This document shows positions 1-6,474 of a stretch of DNA of 14,878 nucleotides, in pieces; position 1 is the first letter of the stretch, and each line of letters opens with the position of its first letter. Both the position numbers and the translations under genes were made by a program. A model generated the notes under the pieces. The model was given only the letters and a program-made list of their open reading frames with translations. It did no database searches and was not told where the DNA came from. This DNA comes from UBA4874 sp002399435 (lineage in GTDB: Bacteria; Bacillota; Clostridia; Caldicoprobacterales; DTU083), in NCBI GenBank assembly GCA_036823195.1, contig DAISGI010000052.1, forward strand, positions 1 through 14,878. The letters run 5' to 3'.

Positions 1-84
1 TATTCGGGATTCAAGCCTATTATTCCACTTTTTTCGCAGAATATCATATATAAAGATAGAAATGCACTTTTTTCGCCAGGGCAG

Positions 85-139
85 CGGGTCAGAAAGAAGG
101 AGATCATTGACACATTCCGGTTCCGGGATGACAGACCCG
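85..139 (+). promoter_or_regulatory. Possible structured leader upstream of the first transporter
   Basis: CGGGTC at 85-90 can pair with GACCCG at 134-139. Inside that stem CATTCCGG (113-120) can pair with CCGGGATG (123-130), so the segment can fold into nested stems. It lies about 110 nt before the start codon of the transporter. Two exact copies of CACTTTTTTCGC (26-37 and 65-76) lie just upstream. I match it to no known riboswitch class, and no strong promoter was seen in 1-246. It could also be chance pairing. Confidence 0.25.
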
Positions 140-246
140 ATTCAAAATTGACAGGAACCTTTCGTACCATCTTCACCCGACCGGCATATCTTATACCATA
201 TCCTATTGAACAATCGTTCTTATCATTCCTGGAAAGGAGAAAGTAT

Positions 247-1662
247 ATGGAATATACGGCATTAACCTCTTTACATTGGGTTTATCTCCTGTTCATTGTT
301 CTCATCATCGTTGTTATGATAATGAGAAGAGACACCACTTTGGTATGCGTGGCTGGCATTTTCGTCCTTGGTCTTGTGGCAACAGGATCCCTGCACCAGT
401 CTGTTATGGGCATCTTCAGCAGTTTCATCTATGCAATAACGGAATTGCTGAGTACGATTCTGATTATCTCTGTAATTACCGGCATGAGCAAGGTCATGCT
501 GGAAACCGGAATCAATGAAGAGATGGTTCGCCCCTTTACGAAACTGATTCGATCGCCTTCCCTGGCTTACTGGATCATCGGTATTCTGATGATGGTGATC
601 TCCTGGTTCTTCTGGCCTTCCCCGGCAGTAGCCCTGATGGGCGCTGTTCTGCTTCCCGTGGCGCTTCAGGTGAAATTGCCTGCCATTGGCGCCGCCATGG
701 CGATGAATCTTTTTGGACATGGCATTGCCTTGTCAGGTGATTTCATTATTCAGGGAGCTCCAAAGCTGACAGCGGATGGAGCGGGAATCCCGGTAGGCGA
801 TGTCCTTTCCGCAAGTGTTCCCCTGGTAATCATTATGGGCGCAGTAACCACCATAACCGCTTTTTGTTTCCTGAAACGCGATATGAAAAAGGGTACCCTT
901 ACCATGGAAACCAATCCGGCAAAAGAAGAGGAAACCAGGAAGGCTTCCGAGGGGAAGGAAGACAAAAAACGCATCCTTTCCGGAACAACAGGAAAAATTC
1001 TCGCCGTTTTGATCCCGGTATTATATCTGGCGGACCTCCTGACCATGTTCCTGTTCAAGCTGCAGGGAGGAGATGCCACTGGCCTTGTGGGAGGAACTTC
1101 CCTTTTCATCCTGATTCTGATCGCCATGATCTCTCACAAAAACAGTGGTCTGGAGAAAATAACCTCCTGTTTTATTGATGGACTGAAATTTGGGTTTCAG
1201 ATTTTTGGACCGGTTATCCCTATTGCTGCCTTCTTCTACCTGGGGGATGCCGCATTCCCTCATATTTTCGGAGAAGTATTGCCAGCCGGATCCAGCGGCC
1301 TGGTAAATGATCTCGGTATCGCGCTGGCCAATGCCGTTCCGCTGAACAAAGCAGTCGCGGCGGCCACCTCCACGATAGTAGGCTCCATCACAGGACTGGA
1401 TGGTTCCGGATTCTCGGGAATCAGTCTGGCCGGCTCTGTGGCAAAACTGTTTTCCACAGCTATCGGCAGCGGATCGGCTACTTTAACCGCCCTTGGACAG
1501 GTGGCGGCAATCTGGGTAGGCGGGGGCACCCTGATCCCATGGTCCGTTATCCCGGCAGCGGCGATCTGCGGAGTCAGCCCCTTTGACCTGGTTCGACGGA
1601 ATATGAAACCGGTTATAATCGGTCTGGCAGTAACCACAATTGCAGCGATCTTCCTGATTTAG
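247..1662 (+). CDS. Polytopic membrane transporter, ion-transporter-superfamily-like
   Basis: This is an integral membrane protein of about 471 residues, almost certainly a secondary transporter; the substrate is unknown. Hydrophobic helices fill roughly residues 10-26, 29-47, 57-80, 107-140, 145-165, 189-208, 249-270, 281-296 and 312-332, and most of the C-terminal third. A charged loop at about 209-243, rich in Lys and Glu, probably lies in the cytoplasm between two halves. The Gly/Ser/Ala-rich stretches around 377-412 (with GSGSATLTALG) and 425-445 resemble the re-entrant substrate-site regions of gluconate/Na+-antiporter-like permeases, but I could not name a family. The ATG at 247 was chosen because GGAAAGGAGA sits directly before it; an in-frame TTG at 148 would add 33 non-membrane residues and lacks a good ribosome binding site. 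The gene appears monocistronic, with a terminator 23 nt after the stop. Confidence 0.8.
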   Translation: MEYTALTSLHWVYLLFIVLIIVVMIMRRDTTLVCVAGIFVLGLVATGSLHQSVMGIFSSFIYAITELLSTILIISVITGMSKVMLETGINEEMVRPFTKLIRSPSLAYWIIGILMMVISWFFWPSPAVALMGAVLLPVALQVKLPAIGAAMAMNLFGHGIALSGDFIIQGAPKLTADGAGIPVGDVLSASVPLVIIMGAVTTITAFCFLKRDMKKGTLTMETNPAKEEETRKASEGKEDKKRILSGTTGKILAVLIPVLYLADLLTMFLFKLQGGDATGLVGGTSLFILILIAMISHKNSGLEKITSCFIDGLKFGFQIFGPVIPIAAFFYLGDAAFPHIFGEVLPAGSSGLVNDLGIALANAVPLNKAVAAATSTIVGSITGLDGSGFSGISLAGSVAKLFSTAIGSGSATLTALGQVAAIWVGGGTLIPWSVIPAAAICGVSPFDLVRRNMKPVIIGLAVTTIAAIFLI

Positions 1663-1684
1663 CAAAAGTCCGAAAAGAGTATCC

Positions 1685-1707
1685 GGGGACTTGAACAGTC
1701 CCCTTTT
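1685..1707 (+). terminator. Intrinsic terminator after the first transporter
   Basis: A perfect 7-bp stem GGGGACT (1685-1691) / AGTCCCC (1697-1703) with loop TGAAC is followed directly by TTTT. It begins 23 nt past the stop codon of the 247-1662 gene and just before the promoter of the next gene, so the two transporters are probably separate transcripts. Confidence 0.8.
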
Positions 1708-1730
1708 CATGGAATATACTGTTCTGTAGG

Positions 1731-1759
1731 TTGACAAAGTGAAGTAAAGTACATAGAAT
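1731..1759 (+). promoter_or_regulatory. Sigma-A-type promoter for the tcyP-like gene
   Basis: A perfect -35 TTGACA (1731-1736) is followed by a 17-bp spacer and TAGAAT (1754-1759, 5 of 6 matches to consensus). It lies about 50 nt upstream of the start codon and directly after the preceding terminator. No obvious operator overlaps it. Confidence 0.75.
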
Positions 1760-1805
1760 AATATAAAGTCATAGCAAACATATATGAATAGGAGGATGAT
1801 ATCCC

Positions 1806-3116
1806 ATGAAAGCAGATTATTTGGCACTCGGAGCATTGCTGGCTGCCATCGTGTTTCTTGGTATTCTGGCATATTTAGGCAAGAAAAAAGTGGATTTTGG
1901 CCTGCGAACCATTATCGCTCTGGCATTTGGACTGATACTGGGCATCGTTTTTGAGGGCCACACAGATTATGTGCAGCCGATCGGTACCATTTATGCCAAC
2001 ATTATTTCAGCCTTTGTCGTCCCGCTTTTGTTTTTCAGTGTCATTTCCGGCATCACAAACCTGGAGAATGTAGGCAAACTGAAAACAATTGGATTAAAGA
2101 GCATCGGATTGCTTATTTCTACCACGTTTATTGCATCCACAATCACATTGCTTGTTTCCTTGCCGCTGGGTATCGGAAAAGGTGCGGCGATCACCCTGCC
2201 GGCGGACTATAAAGCGAGGGAAATCCCGAAAGTATCACAGGTCATTATTGATTTGTTCCCCAGAAATTTTTTTGAACAGGCTTCAACGAATACAGTCGTA
2301 CCGGTTATTCTGTTTGCTCTGTTGATTGGCATAGCAGTGGTGATGCTGTCCACGAAGGATCCCCAGGGAGTAAAACCCTTTAAGCGCTTCGTGGACTCTG
2401 TTTCAGAGGTAAACAATACTGCCATCTCATATATCATTGAATTTACACCCTATGCCGTACTGGCTTTGATTGCAAACGCAGTATCCAGTAACGGACCGGA
2501 TAAATTATTGCCTCTCCTGCCTGTATTGGCTGTGGCTTATTTGTTATGCTTCCTTCAAACCTTTGGAGTAAATGGCATATTGATAGGAACAATGGCCAAA
2601 TTAAATCCCATCCGGTTCTTTCAACATATCTGGCCTGCACAGGTAATCGCCTTCACTACCCAGAGCAGCATCGGAACAATTCCTGCAACGGATAAATGCC
2701 TGAGAAAAGCAGGAGTCTCTGAAAATATCTCTTCCCTTGTTGTACCGTTGGGTTCGAATATAGGCATGCCCGGGTGTGCAGGTATCTGGCCGACTTTGCT
2801 GGCGGTTTTTGCAATCCATGGATTAAAAATGGAATATTCTGCCTTGCAATATGTCCTCCTCGTTCTGATTACGACCCTGGTCAGCATAGGAACCGTAGGG
2901 GTTCCTGGAACAGCAACCATTACCGCAACTGCCGTGTTTGCAGCAGCAGGGCTTCCAATTGAAATTATTGTATTGTTGGCACCGATCAGTTCCATTGTGG
3001 ACATGGCCCGCACCGCCACCAATGTAAGCGCAGCGGCAACAACTGCCTTAATTATTGCCAAAAGTGAAAAGGAACTGGATTTGAAAAAATACAATGAGAT
3101 ACATGGTGAAACATAA
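1806..3116 (+). CDS. tcyP: Cystine/dicarboxylate-amino acid:cation symporter, TcyP-like
   Basis: This 436-residue membrane protein of the dicarboxylate/amino acid:cation symporter family most likely imports L-cystine. Two N-terminal helices precede the conserved core. The HP1 tip is QSSIGT (286-291), the unwound TM7 segment is GMPGCAG (320-326), the HP2 tip is GVPGTAT (365-371), and TM8 carries DMARTATN (399-406). The GC-AG-I pattern in TM7 matches the TcyP cystine branch rather than the NMDGT motif of glutamate/aspartate carriers. By my alignment to the archaeal homologue GltPh, D394, R397, T398 and N401 are kept, while the Na+-site aspartates D312 and D405 are replaced by Pro322 and Ala410. 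The start ATG follows TAGGAGG with ideal spacing. The gene has its own promoter and ends 4 nt from the convergent kinase gene. The family is certain; the exact substrate is inferred. Confidence 0.88.
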   Translation: MKADYLALGALLAAIVFLGILAYLGKKKVDFGLRTIIALAFGLILGIVFEGHTDYVQPIGTIYANIISAFVVPLLFFSVISGITNLENVGKLKTIGLKSIGLLISTTFIASTITLLVSLPLGIGKGAAITLPADYKAREIPKVSQVIIDLFPRNFFEQASTNTVVPVILFALLIGIAVVMLSTKDPQGVKPFKRFVDSVSEVNNTAISYIIEFTPYAVLALIANAVSSNGPDKLLPLLPVLAVAYLLCFLQTFGVNGILIGTMAKLNPIRFFQHIWPAQVIAFTTQSSIGTIPATDKCLRKAGVSENISSLVVPLGSNIGMPGCAGIWPTLLAVFAIHGLKMEYSALQYVLLVLITTLVSIGTVGVPGTATITATAVFAAAGLPIEIIVLLAPISSIVDMARTATNVSAAATTALIIAKSEKELDLKKYNEIHGET

Positions 3117-3120
3117 GGGA

Positions 3121-4803
3121 TCACCGGTAGGATCGGATTAAAAACAGGATAATGATCAAAAGAAACAGGACGGATACAATCAATCCTGTCTTTAATATAT
3201 TCAGGGCGAAGGGGATCGTTACGCCGCTGTTCCCCGCAATAAGGCCAAAACTGATCAGAATTCCTGACAGAACTATACTGAGAGCCAGCATAATCACACT
3301 GAGGGAGATTCGGTTCGTGATCCGACTCAGTTGCTTCTGAAGCGAATCTCCACCCTTTATTTCAATTGGAACTGAAAAATCCTGCTCCCCGATTCTGTGC
3401 AAAATGTTTTGCATCACAGCCGGGAATTCATGCAGCATCCCCTGGAATCTCCATATCTCCTTCCGAACCTGCTTCTTCACCTTTCGCAATGAGAAAGATT
3501 GATAAACCAACTTTTTGGCGATGGGTTCTGCAATGGAAATGGCATTGAGATCTGGGGCCAGTTTTTCCAGCACCCCCTGCAGGGTCGCCAAAGTTTTTGC
3601 CAGCAAAGTGAATTCGTGCGGGATTTTGATATGATTTACATACACCGTATGAAAAACTTCCCGGATCAGATCGTCGATCCGGATTTCATCCATGGGCATG
3701 GTCAGGTATTTCACAACGATCGTGTCAACATCCTTTTCGAAGTTTTTCATATCCTTTTGGTCCACCGTAACATCCATGTCCACCAGAGAGCGAACTACCA
3801 TTCCGCTGTCTTTGGAGGTAACTCCGACAAAGAATCTGGAGATCATCTCCTTGCGGGTCTCATCCAGACGTCCCACCATCCCGGTATCGAGAAAAACCAC
3901 TGTCCCGTCCGGCAACACTTGTATGTTGCCAGGATGGGGATCCGCATGAAAGAAGCCATCCCGAAGGATCTGATTGCATATGGACGTGGCAATCCTTTCC
4001 CCGATTTTCCTTCGGTCCAGCCCCGCCCGATCCAACTCCTCCAGATCGCTTATTTTCAGACCATCCGAATATTCCATGGTAAGAACACGTTTTGTGGTAT
4101 AGATCCACTTTACCTTCGGTACCGTTATGCCCTCATCCCGCCGGAAATGATGCAAAAAGGTATCTGCGTTTTCTCCTTCCTCCATAAAATTCAGTTCTGC
4201 CTTTATGGCGCTTTCAAAATCTTCCACCATGCCGTTGAAATCATAGAGCTTCCCATATTTGGTATGATCAATAAAGTGAGCCATGCTTTTCATAATATCC
4301 AGATCCAGGTCGATGGTATCCTCTATTTCCGGCCTTTGCACTTTCACGGCGACCTGCACTCCGGAAAAAAGCGTTGCACGATGGACCTGGGAAACAGAAG
4401 CCGCGGCGATTGGCTCCGGATCAAATTCCTGATAGATATGCTCCAGGCTGTCGTGAAACTCGCTTTCGATCAAAGTCCGGACCTGCGGAAACGGAAACGG
4501 CGGTACCGAATCCTGAAGCTTTTTCAATTCCTTCACAACACCATCCGGCAGAATATCCTGCCGAATGCTCAGAATCTGGCCCAGTTTGACAAATGTTGGA
4601 CCCAGCTCTTCCAAAGCCATCCTCAGATGCTTTCCGGCAGACGCTTCGACATTGTCAGAGGCTACATCCTGATCGGACACTCCCCTTTTTTTCACAAGAA
4701 AAGGATGGGAATCGGCTTGCTGAAACAGCATTCCAAATCCATGCCTTGTAAAAACAGCGATAATCTCCTTGTATCTTTTGATGCGTACCTGCCTGTCATC
4801 CAT
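3121..4803 (-). CDS. ABC1/AarF/UbiB-family atypical kinase
   Basis: This 560-residue member of the UbiB/ADCK/ABC1 family is a protein-kinase-like fold tied in other organisms to quinone or lipid metabolism and probably acts at the membrane. The family signatures are all visible: KLGQ (73-76) followed by RQDILP, the Ala-rich loop AAAS (133-136) that replaces the usual glycine loop, VAVK with Lys154, AEL with Glu203, the catalytic HADPHPGN (286-293), and LDTG with the metal-binding Asp306 in place of DFG. Two C-terminal helices (about 501-524 and 539-556) anchor it. It is the last gene of a minus-strand cluster, 104 nt after the phasin-like gene, and its start follows only a weak GGGATGA ribosome binding site. 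Firmicutes of this type often lack ubiquinone, so a ubiquinone role should not be assumed; the substrate is unknown. No terminator was seen after the stop. Confidence 0.93.
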   Translation of the reverse strand: MDDRQVRIKRYKEIIAVFTRHGFGMLFQQADSHPFLVKKRGVSDQDVASDNVEASAGKHLRMALEELGPTFVKLGQILSIRQDILPDGVVKELKKLQDSVPPFPFPQVRTLIESEFHDSLEHIYQEFDPEPIAAASVSQVHRATLFSGVQVAVKVQRPEIEDTIDLDLDIMKSMAHFIDHTKYGKLYDFNGMVEDFESAIKAELNFMEEGENADTFLHHFRRDEGITVPKVKWIYTTKRVLTMEYSDGLKISDLEELDRAGLDRRKIGERIATSICNQILRDGFFHADPHPGNIQVLPDGTVVFLDTGMVGRLDETRKEMISRFFVGVTSKDSGMVVRSLVDMDVTVDQKDMKNFEKDVDTIVVKYLTMPMDEIRIDDLIREVFHTVYVNHIKIPHEFTLLAKTLATLQGVLEKLAPDLNAISIAEPIAKKLVYQSFSLRKVKKQVRKEIWRFQGMLHEFPAVMQNILHRIGEQDFSVPIEIKGGDSLQKQLSRITNRISLSVIMLALSIVLSGILISFGLIAGNSGVTIPFALNILKTGLIVSVLFLLIIILFLIRSYR

Positions 4804-4907
4804 TCAATCATCCCATCATTACAAAGCTGCCATAAATGGCCCTTGCCGTCCCGCTCCGTCAGATTCCCGGCGTATTCTCCAGTTTATCCTTTCCTTTTTT
4901 TGCTCCT

Positions 4908-5267
4908 TTATTTGCCATTTTCTTTCGGGAGTCCACCCTGATCCTGCAGGGATTTTTGTATCTCTTCCCTTACCAGCTCCCGGATTTCATCCTTTGTGAG
5001 GATATCTTTCCTCTGCACTACATTCAGGTGATCCAAAGCGTCTGCGGTTTCCTTCTGAATCATTTTTTTCAGCTCTTCCCGCTGTTCCTCGCCCTGCTTT
5101 ATGAACTTACCTGCCAGCTGCCTCGCGTCCTTCTTTGCCACATCGCCTTTGTCAACCAATTCTTCCACCAGATTTTCAATCTTTTCCCTTGAGTACATCA
5201 AAAGACCCAGACCCAAACTGAAGGACTCTTCAATAGATTTTCCAATGGAATCGGATACATGGGACAT
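4908..5267 (-). CDS. Phasin-like coiled-coil protein
   Basis: This small, charged, soluble protein of 119 residues is predicted to be mostly helical. Residues 1-25 are an amphipathic segment (SIGKSIEESFSLGLGLL), 27-60 a Lys/Glu-rich helix, and 60-110 a further coiled coil ending in a short polar tail. The pattern of a short amphipathic start followed by VEELVDKGDVAKKDAR-type heptads resembles the phasin/PhaR-like granule-associated family. No polyhydroxyalkanoate synthase or depolymerase lies in the window, so a granule role is not shown. AGGAGGGG precedes the ATG. It sits between the membrane protein gene (25 nt upstream) and the AarF/UbiB-type kinase gene, which suggests a shared transcript and possibly an adaptor or regulatory role for the kinase; that last point is inference. 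Confidence 0.72.
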   Translation of the reverse strand: MSHVSDSIGKSIEESFSLGLGLLMYSREKIENLVEELVDKGDVAKKDARQLAGKFIKQGEEQREELKKMIQKETADALDHLNVVQRKDILTKDEIRELVREEIQKSLQDQGGLPKENGK

Positions 5268-5292
5268 GTTAGCCCCTCCTTTCCTTTCTTTT

Positions 5293-6009
5293 TTAACGAT
5301 CCTTTTTCTTCTGCTGCTCCTTTTGCTGTTTCTGTTGCTCCTTTTTTTCCAGGAGCTCCTTTCTTCTCTGCTGATATTGTTCCTCCGTTTTATGGTCTTC
5401 CATCCATTCCAGAACTTTTACTGCCTTTTTACTGTTCTTGCTATAGGCCGTAACGGCCAGAACAGAATCTTTGGTATCGAAAACGGATTTACTGAGCGAC
5501 TGGATGTCCGAAGCCGGAACCCCATACACTCGGGGCGTTTTATCATCTTCCGTGGAAAAGGTGTACCCGGCCAGCTGCTCTTTGGTAAAGCGCCCCGTCA
5601 GATCCGTGTAATCATCCAGCGGCAGGAAGGCACCGCCTTTGGCCATATTCTTAAACTCATTCTTCGGGAAAGCATAAATATCGCCGCTTTGGCTGCCCAG
5701 CATCACCGTAAGCTTTTGCCTGCCGGCATATTCCATATCGCCTTCGATCCCAATGTTGAAAAGATTCACTTCACGAAGGCCCGGAAAATCCATGCATACG
5801 GTATCGCCATATTCCTTTGCAGCATCCTCCATCATATAGCCGCCCACCAGATAGATGTCCACTTTCTTCTCCGGCGGTGTCTGTGGTTTTGTAACCGTGG
5901 CCAGCATACTCCAGGAGAAAATGGTCAGAACAATTCCCAGCACATACTTCCACTTGTCATAATGAAAATGGTTCCTTATGGTTTCCTTATCGACTCGTAC
6001 ACGATACAT
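5293..6009 (-). CDS. Single-pass membrane protein with solute-binding-like outer domain
   Basis: This is a 238-residue protein with a short basic cytoplasmic start, one membrane helix at about 22-38 (KYVLGIVLTIFSWSMLATV) and a domain outside the membrane. The segments VDIYLVGGYM (50-59), TVMLGSQSGDIYAF (101-114), GGAFLPLDDYTD (125-136) and VYGVPAS (161-167) resemble the alpha/beta core of extracellular solute-binding proteins, but at under 200 residues the domain is much shorter than in those proteins and it has no lipobox. The last 40 residues are a Gln/Lys/Glu-rich tail likely to form a helix. I chose the ATG at 6009, preceded by GGCGGGGATG; a TTG at 6039 in frame would add 10 residues. It leads the minus-strand cluster that includes the phasin-like and kinase genes. 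Function unknown. Confidence 0.7.
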   Translation of the reverse strand: MYRVRVDKETIRNHFHYDKWKYVLGIVLTIFSWSMLATVTKPQTPPEKKVDIYLVGGYMMEDAAKEYGDTVCMDFPGLREVNLFNIGIEGDMEYAGRQKLTVMLGSQSGDIYAFPKNEFKNMAKGGAFLPLDDYTDLTGRFTKEQLAGYTFSTEDDKTPRVYGVPASDIQSLSKSVFDTKDSVLAVTAYSKNSKKAVKVLEWMEDHKTEEQYQQRRKELLEKKEQQKQQKEQQKKKDR

Positions 6010-6092
6010 CCATTCATCCCCGCCATTCTTAAACTGCAATATGATTTCGATCTATTGATTTCCTGATGAAAAGAAATTTATTTGTCATGATC

Positions 6093-6121
6093 ATTATAGA
6101 ATATTGATATAAAAAAGGCAA
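6093..6121 (-). promoter_or_regulatory. Sigma-A-type promoter for the minus-strand kinase cluster
   Basis: Read on the minus strand, -35 TTGCCT (6121-6116), a 17-bp spacer and a perfect -10 TATAAT (6098-6093) lie about 85 nt before the start of the membrane protein gene. No better start site for the three-gene cluster was seen. Confidence 0.6.
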
Positions 6122-6143
6122 GCAGACGGGAGTTCCCGGCTGC
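6111..6143 (-). terminator. Terminator-like hairpin, minus strand
   Basis: On the minus strand GCAGCCGGGA (6143-6134) pairs with TCCCGTCTGC (6131-6122), ten positions with one mismatch. TTGCC then leads into TTTTTT (6116-6111). It overlaps the -35 box of the downstream promoter. It would stop any minus-strand transcript begun in the AT-rich repeat region, acting as an attenuator or an insulator. Confidence 0.5.
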
Positions 6144-6245
6144 AAGATTAACAGATTATTCATAATGTCCTTCATTTCCTTTTCCCCGGGCCTTTGACAG
6201 GGATCATCGAAGTCCAGGCAACAGGACAATGAAAGGACAATAAAA

Positions 6246-6315
6246 TGATATATACCATACTATGATATATAATATAATGATGTGGTATATAATATCGCAA
6301 TATGGTATATAATAT
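6246..6315 (+). repeat. 20-bp-periodic TGRTATATAATAT repeats with inverted partner
   Basis: The 13-mers at 6263-6275 (TGATATATAATAT), 6283-6295 and 6303-6315 (both TGGTATATAATAT) start exactly 20 bp apart. A fourth, partial copy TGATATATA begins at 6246, and TATATACCATA (6249-6259) is the exact reverse complement of TATGGTATATA (6301-6311). Spacing near two helical turns suggests stacked operator sites on one face of the DNA. The GGTATATA half-sites resemble the GTATA-rich operators used by HutC-type GntR regulators, and such a regulator is encoded downstream. The motif also resembles extended -10 promoter elements. Confidence 0.55.
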
Positions 6316-6391
6316 TATGTCATGTCTTTATGTATTTTTAATCATTCCAGCTCCTGTCTTTTATACGATTCGTGGAACTTTCATTTAACAC

Positions 6392-6420
6392 TTGTGTTTT
6401 TAACGCTCAAAGTTTATGAT
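6392..6420 (+). promoter_or_regulatory. Probable promoter of the ADP-ribosylglycohydrolase operon
   Basis: TTGTGT (6392-6397), a 17-bp spacer and TATGAT (6415-6420, 5 of 6 matches) lie about 55 nt before the start codon at 6475. The -35 box is weak, which would fit a regulated promoter. The periodic repeats lie about 75 bp upstream of it. Confidence 0.45.
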
Positions 6421-6474
6421 AGATTTAGTAAAACAATACAATATGTAATGATCATTTGTTATATAGGAGGAGAT

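Larger units (their letters stand above)
6010..6474. other. Divergent AT-rich control region, no gene
   Basis: This 465-bp stretch separates the minus-strand kinase cluster from the plus-strand ADP-ribosylglycohydrolase operon. It holds a TTGCCT-17-TATAAT promoter for the minus cluster, a minus-strand terminator-like hairpin just beyond that promoter, an AT-rich array of TG(A/G)TATATAATAT repeats, and a plausible promoter facing the plus operon. Short open frames in it lack coding character. Nothing else was recognised between 6144 and 6245 or between 6316 and 6391. Confidence 0.6.

Noticed and set aside
148..246. TTG start at 148 extending the first transporter by 33 residues
   Set aside because: The extra residues are not membrane-like and have no ribosome binding site, while the ATG at 247 follows GGAAAGGAGA.
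3499..4941. A 480-codon open frame on the plus strand opposite the AarF/UbiB-type gene
   Set aside because: The minus strand carries every motif of the kinase family. The opposite frame is His/Phe/Ile-rich without a domain and has no ribosome binding site, so it is a shadow of codon bias.
5101..6066. A 321-codon plus-strand open frame over the phasin-like and membrane protein genes
   Set aside because: Poly-Leu/Phe text arises from the Lys/Gln/Glu-rich codons of the opposite strand. It crosses two real genes and their ribosome binding sites.
6029..6229. A 66-codon minus-strand frame that could be a leader peptide upstream of the kinase cluster
   Set aside because: It runs through the hairpin and promoter, has no clear ribosome binding site at a proper distance and no run of regulatory codons. 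I kept only the hairpin.
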